Source: Bacteroidota bacterium (GTDB lineage Bacteria; Bacteroidota; Ignavibacteria; UBA10030; UBA8401). Taken from it: a DNA stretch of 48,261 nucleotides. The stretch is taken from contig WBUG01000020.1 in assembly GCA_008933835.1 (NCBI GenBank), forward strand, positions 1 through 48,261. Reading direction: 5' to 3'. The notes below the pieces were generated by a model. The model ran no database searches, had not been told where the DNA came from, and saw nothing but the letters and a program-made list of their open reading frames with translations. Within the stretch, counting starts at the first letter, position 1; every line of letters begins with the position of its first letter. Shown piece after piece: positions 1 to 7,729 of the stretch. The translations under genes and the position numbers were made by a program.

Positions 1-165
1 GTGGACCGGTCGAAGAAGGGGATGGACGGCGTCGAAGAACGGTATCATCTCGACCGTGTGCCCACCATCGTGGTGGAGCGGCAGGGAAGGGAGGTCGGAC
101 GCATCGTCGAAATGCCGGTGGAGACGCTGGAAAAGGACCTTCGGACCATCCTCGAAGCGAAATGA
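1..165 (+). CDS. C-terminal end of a thioredoxin-like protein (partial)
   Basis: The frame is open from base 1 to the TGA at 163-165 and gives 54 residues; the start lies outside the window. The segment reads VPTIVVERQGREVGRI followed by an amphipathic tail ending in LEKDLRTILEAK. This matches the last beta strands and C-terminal helix of a thioredoxin fold, including the conserved cis-proline position in VPT. The CxxC active site would lie upstream, so redox activity cannot be confirmed. A strong hairpin follows directly. Family assignment rests only on this short tail, so the exact subfamily (thiol-disulfide oxidoreductase, TlpA-like, or bacillithiol-related) is unknown. Confidence 0.6.
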   Translation: MDRSKKGMDGVEERYHLDRVPTIVVERQGREVGRIVEMPVETLEKDLRTILEAK

Positions 166-167
166 AA

Positions 168-200
168 AAGGCCGGACGCGTGTCCGGCCTTCTCATTTTA
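168..200. terminator. Bidirectional intrinsic terminator
   Basis: A perfect 10-bp stem (168-177 with 182-191) closes a GCGT loop. On the plus strand it is followed by a T-rich stretch (TCTCATTTTA). On the minus strand the hairpin is followed by a run of T (complement of 165-169). It sits between the convergent thioredoxin-like gene and the minus-strand lipoprotein gene and can serve both. Confidence 0.8.
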
Positions 201-217
201 TAAGGGAAGCATCCGCA

Positions 218-625
218 TCAGCGGATGGTATCGGTCGCCCCTTCCATGATCCACCGGTTGAAGCCCCGGAGCTGGTTCAGGGTCAGACTCCGGCTCGGCG
301 GCATGGGGGCCGCGCCGGGACGTCCTTCGATGCTCCAGAGCAGCCGGCTCAGCACCGTGTCCCGCGGAATGACGACGTCGTAGAACCGCTGCTTGATGCC
401 GGTGTAGTCCGAAAGGTCCAGATTGCTCGCCTTCGTCTTCACGTCGTGGCAGCCGGAGGTGGCGCAGGCGATGTTGAACAGCGGCTGGATGTGCCGGTTG
501 TAGGAGATGTCCTTCTCCGGGAACACGATGTCCTCGATCTTGCTGACCGGATTCGAGTCGTCCCCGCAGGAGACGAACAGCGCGGCCGTGATCATGACGG
601 CACAGAGCGTGACCGCGCGTTTCAT
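218..625 (-). CDS. Putative haem-binding (cytochrome c-like) lipoprotein
   Basis: This 135-residue protein begins with a lipoprotein signal: positive N-terminus, hydrophobic stretch and lipobox LFVSC with Cys20, so it is probably membrane-anchored in the periplasm or outer membrane. The segment HIQPLFNIACATSGCH resembles the N-terminus of small c-type cytochrome domains, where HIQPIF precedes the haem site. Here the haem motif would be C-x4-C-H (Cys54, Cys59, His60) instead of the usual C-x2-C-H. A later Met in APMPPSRS could be the distal ligand. The start overlaps the stop of the upstream 5'-nucleotidase gene by an ATGA junction, so the two are translated from one message. The lipoprotein call is firm; haem binding is inferred. 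Confidence 0.7.
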   Translation of the reverse strand: MKRAVTLCAVMITAALFVSCGDDSNPVSKIEDIVFPEKDISYNRHIQPLFNIACATSGCHDVKTKASNLDLSDYTGIKQRFYDVVIPRDTVLSRLLWSIEGRPGAAPMPPSRSLTLNQLRGFNRWIMEGATDTIR

Positions 626-2112
626 TCTTCGGTCTCTTTGATGCGGTTCTCGAGCTTCGTGTCGATGACCTTCTGCTGCCGGGCGGCCTCGATGAGGACG
701 TCGCGGTCCGTGACGTTCAGGGCCGTCAGCCGGGACTCGGGAAGTTCCAGTCCGAAGTACTTCTTCGCCTGCGCTGCTACGTAGTTGTTCGTGACGATGG
801 TGTACGTGCGGCGGTCGTCCAGCGTCTGCCGGCCGACCGTTACGTTGTGAAGGGTGCGGACGCCGTTCCGGTTCGCATACACCACGGTCAGTCCGGAGAG
901 CTGGCAGAAGTCGTCGCTGACGGAGACCTGATGCTGCAACATCGAGCGGAGTTCGGCTCCGGTGACGGAGAACGTGACGAGGGTGTTGCCGAACGGACTG
1001 ATCTCCCAGAAGTCCCGCACGGTGAGCGGTCCCGCCAGCACGTCCTTCCGGATGCCGCCGGTGTTCTGGATGGCGATGTCGGACTTCGCGTACGCGCGCA
1101 TCGCATCACAGATCCAGTTGCCGATGTTGCTCTCGCCGCCGGTCCGCTTCCAGTCGCTCTTCAGTTCCGCCACCCGTACGTTCAGTCCGGAGTCCGCCTC
1201 CTTCTCAAGTTCGTCGACGACGGCCGCCACGGCGGCGTCCGGCGTCACGTCCGCCGTCCGGCATTCGATGAGCTCCGACGCGGCGCGCAGCACGGTGTCC
1301 TTCGCCGTGTCGACGGTCAGTTCGATCTTCCCGAGCCAGCGTCCCCGCGAACCGGCCTGGGCGATGAGGATGCCGTTCACGTACTTCGGCCGGAAGAGGG
1401 GCGTATGACTGTGCCCGCCGACGATGACGTCCAGGTCGGGACAGAGCACCGCCAGAAGACTGTCTTCCTGCACCCCCTGATGCGTGAGCGCGATGATGAG
1501 GTCCGCCCCCTTCGCCTTGAGCACCGGCACGAGCCCTTTCACGGTGGCGGCCAGGTCCTTCACGGTGAGCCCCTCGATGTTCTTCGGCAGGGAGAGGGAA
1601 TAGAGTTCCGTGGTCATCAGTCCGATCACCGCCACGTTCGCCCCGCCGACGCGCCGGATGATATAGTCTCCGGCGAACGGTGTACCGCTCTTTTGATCGA
1701 TGAGATTGGCCGAAAGGGCTGGATAGAGGGCGGTCTTCAATTGGGAGGCGAGATTGGTCCGGCCGTAGTCGAAGTCGTGGTTGCCGAGCGAGAAGGCGTC
1801 CGGGCGGAGCATGTTGAGCAGCCGCACCTGCGATGCCCCCTTGGTGATGGAGGAGACGGGCGTTCCCTGGAACTCGTCACCGGCATGCAGTGTCAGGGTC
1901 GCCGAATCGCCCCGGTCATACTTCGCGAGGTACGATGCGAGCGTGGCGGCGCCGCCCACGAAGTACGCGGTGTCGGAGTTCGTCGCCCGGTTGCGGGAAC
2001 GGACCTGGAACGGAACGTTCTGCGAATGGAAGTCGTTCCAGTGCAGGATGGAGACGGTCGCCTCCTGCGCCGCCGCGGCGGAGACCAGAAGGAAGAGAAC
2101 GAGGATGCGCAT
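622..2112 (-). CDS. Secreted 5'-nucleotidase / 2',3'-cyclic phosphodiesterase family protein
   Basis: This 496-residue exported protein has a signal peptide ending near SAAAAQ. The N-terminal calcineurin-like metallophosphatase domain carries the canonical blocks: HWNDFHSQN (residues 24-32), GDEFQGT, GNHDFDYG, LTHQG and GGHSHTPL, which bind the dinuclear metal centre. The C-terminal half is the 5'-nucleotidase C domain, with SPFGNTLV and the substrate-stacking region. The family hydrolyses nucleotides, UDP-sugars or cyclic nucleotides in the periplasm for phosphate and nucleoside scavenging. Length and motif order are normal. It is the first gene of a two-gene unit with the haem lipoprotein and is divergent from the beta-barrel gene at 2182. 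Exact substrate unknown. Confidence 0.88.
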   Translation of the reverse strand: MRILVLFLLVSAAAAQEATVSILHWNDFHSQNVPFQVRSRNRATNSDTAYFVGGAATLASYLAKYDRGDSATLTLHAGDEFQGTPVSSITKGASQVRLLNMLRPDAFSLGNHDFDYGRTNLASQLKTALYPALSANLIDQKSGTPFAGDYIIRRVGGANVAVIGLMTTELYSLSLPKNIEGLTVKDLAATVKGLVPVLKAKGADLIIALTHQGVQEDSLLAVLCPDLDVIVGGHSHTPLFRPKYVNGILIAQAGSRGRWLGKIELTVDTAKDTVLRAASELIECRTADVTPDAAVAAVVDELEKEADSGLNVRVAELKSDWKRTGGESNIGNWICDAMRAYAKSDIAIQNTGGIRKDVLAGPLTVRDFWEISPFGNTLVTFSVTGAELRSMLQHQVSVSDDFCQLSGLTVVYANRNGVRTLHNVTVGRQTLDDRRTYTIVTNNYVAAQAKKYFGLELPESRLTALNVTDRDVLIEAARQQKVIDTKLENRIKETEE

Positions 2113-2181
2113 CGGTGTGGGTCCTTGCGAAGTGATGCGTCAATATAATGATTGTTCGGGAAAAAAATTGTATACTCCGGC
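2113..2181. promoter_or_regulatory. Divergent intergenic region with a TATAAT element
   Basis: This 69-bp gap separates the minus-strand 5'-nucleotidase gene from the plus-strand beta-barrel gene. A perfect TATAAT sits at 2144-2149 on the plus strand, about 33 bp before the ATG at 2182, which suits a -10 box. No good -35 lies at 17 bp spacing (TTGCGA at 2125-2130 is only 13 bp away), so the promoter call is tentative. No minus-strand promoter was recognised. Confidence 0.35.
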
Positions 2182-2874
2182 ATGAAAAAAGCGTTCATCC
2201 TCTTTCTCGCCGTGCTGCCGCTCTCCGCTCAGGATTTCGGATACACGGCCTCGTCACCCATGGAGTTCCGCTCGATCGGGATCGGTTTCGCCGCGGGAAC
2301 GTTCGAAGCGGAAGGGTCCAATCCGCTGCCCGATTCCTCCCGTATCCGCATCACGACACCGATGGCGATGGTGGAATACCGCGAGATGAACACCCGAATC
2401 GCCGCGGGCTATCAGACCTATGACCTTGCCGGACAGGAACGGAGCGCGTTCGCCGTGTCGGCGGTCAGCGGAGCGGAGTTCGCGCTCACCGGCGGCGATG
2501 TGAAGAACGGCGTGTTCATCCCGGTCGTGATCTCGGCGCAGTTCCTGGCGGCGGAGAGGACGCATGCGGGCGCGAGGGATTTCGAGGTCGGGGGTTTCGG
2601 CGCCGGAACGGGACTGAAAGCGAGGCTGCTCTCGGGAGCGTTCGGACTGCAGGGGAGCGTCGTCGGGGCGATACACTATGCGAGCGTCGGATTCGGCGTG
2701 GAGTACGGCTCCATGAGCTCCATTGCGGGGGAAGTGCAGGCGCTGTTCCCCGGTCTTCTCTTCGACGGCATCACCGCCGGTTACCGTTTCGACCTTCAGC
2801 GGTGGAACCTCAGCGACGACATCCTCGACTACCGGCGGACCGCCCATGGGGCGTTCGTCGGCGTCTTCTTCTGA
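2182..2874 (+). CDS. Putative outer-membrane beta-barrel protein
   Basis: This 230-residue protein starts with a clear signal peptide (MKKAFILFLAVLPLSAQ). I chose the ATG at 2182 because the upstream in-frame ATG at 2152 would put ten extra residues before the signal. The rest is rich in glycine and alternating hydrophobic and aromatic residues, and the chain ends in VGVFF, as expected of an outer-membrane barrel with a C-terminal aromatic. No family motif was recognised. It converges on the photolyase gene with only 6 bp between the stops. Function unknown; the barrel call is inferred from composition. Confidence 0.65.
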   Translation: MKKAFILFLAVLPLSAQDFGYTASSPMEFRSIGIGFAAGTFEAEGSNPLPDSSRIRITTPMAMVEYREMNTRIAAGYQTYDLAGQERSAFAVSAVSGAEFALTGGDVKNGVFIPVVISAQFLAAERTHAGARDFEVGGFGAGTGLKARLLSGAFGLQGSVVGAIHYASVGFGVEYGSMSSIAGEVQALFPGLLFDGITAGYRFDLQRWNLSDDILDYRRTAHGAFVGVFF

Positions 2875-2880
2875 ACCCCG

Positions 2881-4287
2881 TCACCCTCCGGACTGCTCCG
2901 CGATGTACCGCTTCACGTCGAACTTCTTCGCACACCCGTTGTCGTTCATATACCGGACCTTTCCGTAGACCGGACGCTCGAACCACGCCCGGTCATGCAC
3001 GCCGCCGATGCTCCACGCGATGCCGGCGTACCCGTTGGGGTCACGGCCGTCCAGTTCGTACCGGTCATTGAGCCGTATCGCTCCCGCCAGCGCCTCCTCG
3101 GGCGATGCGGACCACTCCAGCATCTTCTTCGCCCAGTACATCCGCATGTAGCCGTGCATCTTCCCGGTGCGCATCATCTGGCGCTGCGCCGCGTTCCAGA
3201 GCGGATCATGGGTCTCCGCCGCTTCGAAATCGTCCGCCGAGTACACATGCTCCCGCAGGTCCTTGCGGTGTTCGTTCAAGGTCAGTTGTGCCCAGGCCGG
3301 GAATCCGTCGAACGAATCGTACGCCGTGTTGTAGAACGTGAAATTGTCGCTCAGTTCCCTCCGTACGATCATCTCCTCGAGGAATGCTTCCGCGTTCCCG
3401 CGGTTCTCCGCCGAACCGTTCTTGTCACGCTGTACGATGAGATGGACCGGCCGTCCCTCCCGCTTCACCGTCTCGAGGGCCGCCCGCTGCGGAGCAAGAT
3501 GGCCGAAGTGGAAGTAGGGGGAGAGTCCGGACTGTCCGTCGAGCGTCGGGTCGTTGCGGCGCGCGTCATAGGACGGGAGACCGCTATTGAGGAACCGTTC
3601 CAACACAGCGCGGGCTTCGGCTTCGCCCGGGGAACACCATGCGACGGCGCCGACGGAACGGTCGATGCGGAGACTCCGGTCCGCCGCCTTCCAGTCCGCC
3701 GGCGCGACGGGAAAGGGCCATGCATGCGGATGCTTCCGGACGGCGGGAAACTCGTCGAGGAATTCCGGCAGGAGCCGGTGGACCTTCGGACGGATCGTAT
3801 AGGCGCCGAACTCCTGCTTCGGCGAGACGATACGCGCCGGGACGATGTTGTGCGCGTCCACTTCGTACACCGAAGCGTTCACCGCATCGGTCACCCGCTC
3901 CTTCCACCGCATCGGCAGCCGCAGCGGATTGAAATCGGTGACGAGCGATTCAACGTCGTGTTGGGCGGCGAAACGGGGGAGTGCATGGTCGGGAGCACCG
4001 AGGAGCAGGTGGAAAGGGATGTTCTTTGCCGCGAGCGAGCGCTCGAGCGATTCGAGTCCGGTCAGCATGAACCGGTACTGCCGTTCGGTCGCCTCCAGGA
4101 ATTCGGGAACGAGACAGAAGACCACCGACAGAGGACTCGCATACTTCACGGCGAGGGACTGGGCGAAGAGGAGCGCCCAGTTGTCGTTCATCCGCTGCTC
4201 CCGGTTCATCCAATAGACGACCGTACCGCCGCGGCGGGGACGTTCCTTGAGCGTATGGACCCGTTTCGGATTGACGGGAGAAGCCAT
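2881..4287 (-). CDS. phr: Class II CPD photolyase (deoxyribodipyrimidine photo-lyase)
   Basis: This 468-residue protein repairs cyclobutane pyrimidine dimers in DNA with blue light and FAD. The N-terminal Rossmann-like domain starts with VVYWMNREQRMNDNWAL, a class II signature. The C-terminal FAD-binding helical domain carries the class II blocks DPLWNAAQ, GKMHGYMRMYWAKKMLEW, LNDRYELDGRDPNGY and GKVRYMN. Length is normal for class II enzymes, which are found in scattered bacteria, archaea and eukaryotes and differ from the commoner PhrB class I. The start is 2 bp downstream of the stop of the secreted esterase gene, so it is probably co-transcribed, although no functional link is apparent. 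Confidence 0.92.
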   Translation of the reverse strand: MASPVNPKRVHTLKERPRRGGTVVYWMNREQRMNDNWALLFAQSLAVKYASPLSVVFCLVPEFLEATERQYRFMLTGLESLERSLAAKNIPFHLLLGAPDHALPRFAAQHDVESLVTDFNPLRLPMRWKERVTDAVNASVYEVDAHNIVPARIVSPKQEFGAYTIRPKVHRLLPEFLDEFPAVRKHPHAWPFPVAPADWKAADRSLRIDRSVGAVAWCSPGEAEARAVLERFLNSGLPSYDARRNDPTLDGQSGLSPYFHFGHLAPQRAALETVKREGRPVHLIVQRDKNGSAENRGNAEAFLEEMIVRRELSDNFTFYNTAYDSFDGFPAWAQLTLNEHRKDLREHVYSADDFEAAETHDPLWNAAQRQMMRTGKMHGYMRMYWAKKMLEWSASPEEALAGAIRLNDRYELDGRDPNGYAGIAWSIGGVHDRAWFERPVYGKVRYMNDNGCAKKFDVKRYIAEQSGG

Positions 4288-4289
4288 GG

Positions 4290-6662
4290 TCAGCGGAGCA
4301 GAAGCATCGGGCGCACCGACGTGAACGAGGGGGTGCGCAGACGATAATAGTAGACGCCGCTGGCGTGTCCGGCGGCGTTCCAGGACACCGTGGTAACACC
4401 GGCGGGACGGAATTCGTTCAGCGGAACCGCAACGATGCGGCCGAGCAGGTCGAAGACCGTCACTTCCGCCTTCTCGCGCACCGGCAAGGTGAACCGGAAC
4501 GTCGTGGACGGATTGAAGGGATTGGGATAGTTCTGCTCGAGCGCGTACGTGCCGGGAACGGAAGGAGGGTCCGGCGCCGACATCGGCGCGGCATCGAACG
4601 TGTACATATCGTTCCGAGTGAGCGGTTTGAGGATGCGGATGCCGAACCGGTCACCCGGTATCGGCGCTGCCGCCGATTCGATGCCGGTGAACTGCACATG
4701 CCACGTGAGCCGCTGCGTACCGGCCGTATCGGCATCGATGATGAAGAGCTCGTCGTTCCGGCTGACGGAGCCGTTCATGTCGATCTCGACGAAGACGCAT
4801 TTCGCCTTCCGGTCCAGCGTGGTGTTCCAGACGGTGAACGGGAGGGGTTGCGGCGTGGTGCCGAACAGTCCGAGCGACGTGTCAACGATGCCGGCAGCGA
4901 GGCGGATCTCGTAATCGTACGGCAGCGGAACGGCCTTCACGGTGTCGTTCTCCAAATAGACGTCCACCAGCGACGTGAATCCCTCCAGCGGCGACGTGCC
5001 GATGCGCCAGCGGGTGGAGTCGTGACGGACCGTCGGCTGCGGATGGTCCTTCACGAGCAGCCGCATGCCGTTGAAGAGCGGTCCCTCCGTGACGCCGTCC
5101 ATCTCCGTCGCTCCGCCGACGAGGTATTGTCCCAGGGCGTTCTGCACCAGGTACCGTTTCGGTCCTCCGGAATCCCTTACCGTGATGGTGTACGTTCCGG
5201 CGATGACCGACGAGGGGTCGGCGGAGAGCAGGGCGAACTCGGCGTCGCTGTTCCCGGAGAGATGGACGAACGGAAGTCCGGTGAAACGGTGCCGTGTGTT
5301 TGAAAGAGAGTAGGGACCGGCCGCCGCCTCCGTTCTCACCGTACCGTCATGCGCGGACATCCGCACCATCGTGGCGTTGTTGTTGGGGTATGCCGCGGTG
5401 TTCAGAATGAAACCGCCGGTGTTCACGAATCCGGCATCGATGCGCTGCCACGTCGTTCCGCCGTTGAAGGAGAGGTCGAACGTGAGCTGCAGCGGATCGC
5501 CCTCGGCGTCTCCGGCGATGTACGGTACCGCGATGTATCCGGTCAACGCCGGCGGCATCGGCAGCAGAACAAGGTCCGGCGCGCCGTTCCCCGGATTGTC
5601 CACGGTGAAGAAGGGGGATTCGAACCGGCAGAACACGGTGTCCCCCGCGATGAGGAGGCGCAGACGGTAGAGCGTGCCGTCCGGTCCGGCGGCAGTGTTC
5701 CACTGGAACGAGGCCGCCGTATCGGCCAGCGGTCCCAGCCGGTGCCATTCGTTCCCCATGTCCGACGAGGCGAAGAGCATCGTGCGGAGCGGACCGGCGT
5801 ACGGCAGGCGAGACCATTGCACCGGCACCGTGCCGGAACGTTTCTGCGCCGGAAGGTCGGTCGTGAACGCGGCGTTCAGCATGTTCGGCGCTCCCGTCAT
5901 CTTCTGCCAGTGCAGCGGCAGCGTGATGCTCATGTGCAGGTCCGCGTAGTACCAGTTGTGCTGCGACGACGGATCGAGCAGGAACGAGGGGAGCGCGTTG
6001 AAGATCCCTTTTCCGTTCAGGATGCCGAACGTCGTGACGTTGTTGCCGTTATTGTTCCCGCCGACCGACGCCGTATGATAGAGGAGCTGTATCTGGTGCA
6101 GGGCGTACACGAGCGGAGGGGAAGCGTTCTGGAAGAGCGCGTTGTTGAAGAGGGAGAGCGTTCCGTCGTACGAGCCGGCGGAACAGAAGAACTGCGGTGC
6201 CCCCGCCAGCAGGTTCGTGACGATGAGTCCGCCGAGCGAGAAACCGTCCATCGCCCGGTGCCAGCGCGACGGAACGGTGCGGTAGAGCGAATCGACCGCG
6301 GGGATGAGTTCGTTCACCACGAACCGGTACTCCGGGTCCGTAGCGGGGGCGGAGAGTCCGGGCATCACCAGGATCATTCGGCCGATCTTCTTCCGGGCGT
6401 AGAGCGAGTCGTACACGGTCTTGATGGTGCCTCGTCGGCTGGCGTCCTCCATCGGATCGGCCCATTCGTCCACCGCGCCGCGGAAGAGGTAGACGACGGG
6501 GTAACGGTCCGTCGCACCGTCGTAGTCATGCGGGAGAAGGATGTTGTACTGCATCGTCGTACCGGTCTCGGTCGAGAAGAGCGAATGGAGTTCGATGCGG
6601 CTCGGCTGGGCGGACAGCAGCGCTGCCGGGAGCAGAAGGACGAGAAAGGAAAGGCGGGACAT
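4290..6662 (-). CDS. T9SS-secreted esterase D-type alpha/beta-hydrolase
   Basis: The protein is 790 residues from the ATG at 6662, which follows a GGAGG ribosome-binding site at good spacing and opens with a signal peptide (MSRLSFLVLLLPAALLSAQ). The first roughly 300 residues resemble the esterase D / feruloyl-esterase family (PF00756): YNILLPHDYDG, YPVVYLFRG, and the nucleophile elbow in MDGFSLGGL. The middle is beta-rich and repeats Ig-like segments of unknown role. The last roughly 90 residues are a T9SS type A sorting domain with NYPNPFNPSTTFRF and SGVYYYRL. It is therefore probably exported and anchored or released at the surface. Substrate unknown; an ester-linked polymer or siderophore ester are possibilities. 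Confidence 0.82.
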   Translation of the reverse strand: MSRLSFLVLLLPAALLSAQPSRIELHSLFSTETGTTMQYNILLPHDYDGATDRYPVVYLFRGAVDEWADPMEDASRRGTIKTVYDSLYARKKIGRMILVMPGLSAPATDPEYRFVVNELIPAVDSLYRTVPSRWHRAMDGFSLGGLIVTNLLAGAPQFFCSAGSYDGTLSLFNNALFQNASPPLVYALHQIQLLYHTASVGGNNNGNNVTTFGILNGKGIFNALPSFLLDPSSQHNWYYADLHMSITLPLHWQKMTGAPNMLNAAFTTDLPAQKRSGTVPVQWSRLPYAGPLRTMLFASSDMGNEWHRLGPLADTAASFQWNTAAGPDGTLYRLRLLIAGDTVFCRFESPFFTVDNPGNGAPDLVLLPMPPALTGYIAVPYIAGDAEGDPLQLTFDLSFNGGTTWQRIDAGFVNTGGFILNTAAYPNNNATMVRMSAHDGTVRTEAAAGPYSLSNTRHRFTGLPFVHLSGNSDAEFALLSADPSSVIAGTYTITVRDSGGPKRYLVQNALGQYLVGGATEMDGVTEGPLFNGMRLLVKDHPQPTVRHDSTRWRIGTSPLEGFTSLVDVYLENDTVKAVPLPYDYEIRLAAGIVDTSLGLFGTTPQPLPFTVWNTTLDRKAKCVFVEIDMNGSVSRNDELFIIDADTAGTQRLTWHVQFTGIESAAAPIPGDRFGIRILKPLTRNDMYTFDAAPMSAPDPPSVPGTYALEQNYPNPFNPSTTFRFTLPVREKAEVTVFDLLGRIVAVPLNEFRPAGVTTVSWNAAGHASGVYYYRLRTPSFTSVRPMLLLR

Positions 6663-6759
6663 ACGTACTACCTCCGTTTGTCGAAAGTACGAATCATTCC
6701 CCTGAGTTGAAACCGAGGATTGAACCAAACTCCCCGCCGGTGTGTTAGAATCGGGCGCT

Positions 6760-7113
6760 ATGGAACAGACCAACGCCACGATACGGTTCGACGGACGCGA
6801 GTTCGAATGCCCCATCGGGAGCAATCTCCGCTCCGTGCTGGTGCGGAACAAGGTCACGCTCTATAATGAGGGAGCACGGTTCCTCAACTGCCGCGGACTC
6901 GGCACCTGCGGCACCTGCGCCGTGGAGGTGCGGGGGAAGCTTTCGGTCATGACCCGCATCGAACAGACGCGGATGAACCTTCCCCCGTTGAAGGGACATT
7001 ACCATCTCCGTCTCGCCTGTCAGGCGACGGTGCAAGGGGATCTGGACATCGCCAAGCACGAGGGGTTCTGGGGGGAGAAGGAACGGGAACGCGGACCGTT
7101 GCAATCGACATGA
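6760..7113 (+). CDS. [2Fe-2S] plant-type ferredoxin
   Basis: This 117-residue protein has the plant-type cluster motif C-x4-C-x2-C in NCRGLGTCGTCAVEV and the fourth cysteine in RLACQ. It is a small soluble electron carrier. The ATG at 6760 is preferred over the in-frame ATG at 6742 because the conserved fold begins with TNATIRFDGREFECPIG. The gene is divergent from the esterase gene across a 97-bp gap. TTGAAC at 6720-6725 and TAGAAT at 6746-6751 are possible promoter elements, but their 20-bp spacing is long. The redox partner is not encoded nearby. Its 3' end overlaps the tRNA promoter. Confidence 0.85.
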   Translation: MEQTNATIRFDGREFECPIGSNLRSVLVRNKVTLYNEGARFLNCRGLGTCGTCAVEVRGKLSVMTRIEQTRMNLPPLKGHYHLRLACQATVQGDLDIAKHEGFWGEKERERGPLQST

Positions 7114-7127
7114 GGATTCCGTATATT
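7099..7127 (+). promoter_or_regulatory. Sigma-70-type promoter of tRNA-Thr
   Basis: TTGCAA (7099-7104) and TATATT (7122-7127) are separated by exactly 17 bp. The predicted start, about 7 bp later, lies just before the tRNA at 7142. The -35 box lies inside the last codons of the ferredoxin gene. Confidence 0.6.
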
Positions 7128-7141
7128 GGTCCTCACGCATC

Positions 7142-7214
7142 GCTGGCGTAGCTCAGCTGGTAGAGCAGCTGATTCGTAATCAGCAGGTCACGAGTTCAAG
7201 TCTCGTCGCCAGCT
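7142..7214 (+). tRNA. tRNA-Thr (anticodon CGU, reads ACG)
   Basis: A complete cloverleaf can be drawn. The 7-bp acceptor stem (GCTGGCG/CGCCAGC) is perfect. The D stem is GCTC/GAGC, the anticodon stem is GCTGA/TCAGC around loop TTCGTAA with anticodon CGT, and the T stem is ACGAG/CTCGT around TTCAAGT. The discriminator is T (7214) and CCA is not encoded. It is followed by a strong terminator hairpin. Confidence 0.95.
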
Positions 7215-7218
7215 CAGG

Positions 7219-7253
7219 AAGGACCTGTAGAGATACAGGTCCTTCGCATTTTT
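7219..7253 (+). terminator. Intrinsic terminator after tRNA-Thr
   Basis: A perfect 11-bp stem (7219-7229 with 7234-7244) around a GAGA loop is followed by CGCATTTTT. It lies 4 bp beyond the tRNA discriminator base. Confidence 0.85.
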
Positions 7254-7361
7254 AGAGGAACAACGGCAGGTCACGAGTTCCGGAGTGTTCGTGTCCTTGT
7301 TCGGACGACGTCCCGCCCCGGTGTGGTACCTTCGGCGGGGAAGTCTCGTCGCCAGCTCAGG

Positions 7362-7396
7362 AAGGACCTGTAGAGATACAGGTCCTTCGCATTTTT
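7362..7396 (+). terminator. Second, identical terminator hairpin in repeat copy B
   Basis: This is an exact duplicate of the hairpin at 7219-7253, displaced by 143 bp, and it ends in the same T run. Confidence 0.75.
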
Positions 7397-7508
7397 GGAG
7401 GACCAACAGCAGGTCTCGAGGTCCGGAGTGATCGTGTCCTTGTTCAGACGACGTCCCGCTCCGGTGTGGTACCTTCGGCGGGGAAGTCTCGCCGCCCGTG
7501 CCAACAGA

Positions 7509-7537
7509 AACCGAGGAGACTCGGGTTCTTCGTTTTT
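7509..7537 (+). terminator. Third, diverged terminator-like hairpin
   Basis: AACCGAG (7509-7515), a GAGA loop and CTCGGGTT (7520-7527) form a stem with one bulge, followed by CTTCGTTTTT. The GAGA loop and the TTCG-T-run tail match the two upstream terminators although the stem sequence differs, so it probably closes the truncated third repeat copy. Confidence 0.55.
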
Positions 7538-7729
7538 CCCCTCCGCACCATAAATCGTACTTCGTTATCCGGAATCAAGGCATTTTTTGGGGGGAGCACA
7601 GTTGCATTCCGTTCGATGTTGGGTTACTTTCCCTTCGGACCATTCTCCCATGTTGGCAACACAGCGGACCATCCACAGACCGACCGATACTCCTCCTTCT
7701 TCGAATCCCCATCCCTACCAGGCACGGCC
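7538..7729 (+). other. Non-coding leader before the CheB-CheR gene
   Basis: No gene is supported here. An open frame runs through the stretch into the next gene, but its translation (poor composition, no domain) does not look coding. The -10/-35 elements are not obvious. Together with the repeat array this makes 515 bp between the tRNA and the next start codon. Confidence 0.5.

Larger units (their letters stand above)
7198..7490 (+). repeat. 143-bp tandem repeat derived from the tRNA-Thr 3' end
   Basis: Copy A (7198-7340) and copy B (7341-7483) align over 143 bp with eight mismatches by my count; a third, truncated copy begins at 7484. Each copy starts with the tRNA 3' end (AAGTCTCGTCGCC...), runs through a copy of the terminator hairpin, then repeats the tRNA segment GCAGGTCACGAGTTC (7183-7197, again at 7266-7280). 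It continues into a 60-bp segment (7281-7340) that separates the two halves of the T loop. The downstream copies lack the 5' half of a tRNA and cannot fold as tRNAs. The first 56 bp of the two copies are identical, suggesting recent duplication or selection on the hairpin. Confidence 0.85.

Noticed and set aside
7254-7490. Additional tRNA genes after tRNA-Thr
   Set aside because: The repeated copies contain only the 3' part of the tRNA, and the T loop is interrupted by 60 bp, so no cloverleaf is possible.
7466-7729. N-terminal extension of the CheB-CheR protein
   Set aside because: The 88 extra residues run through a terminator-like hairpin and show no domain; the CheB fold starts right after the ATG at 7730.
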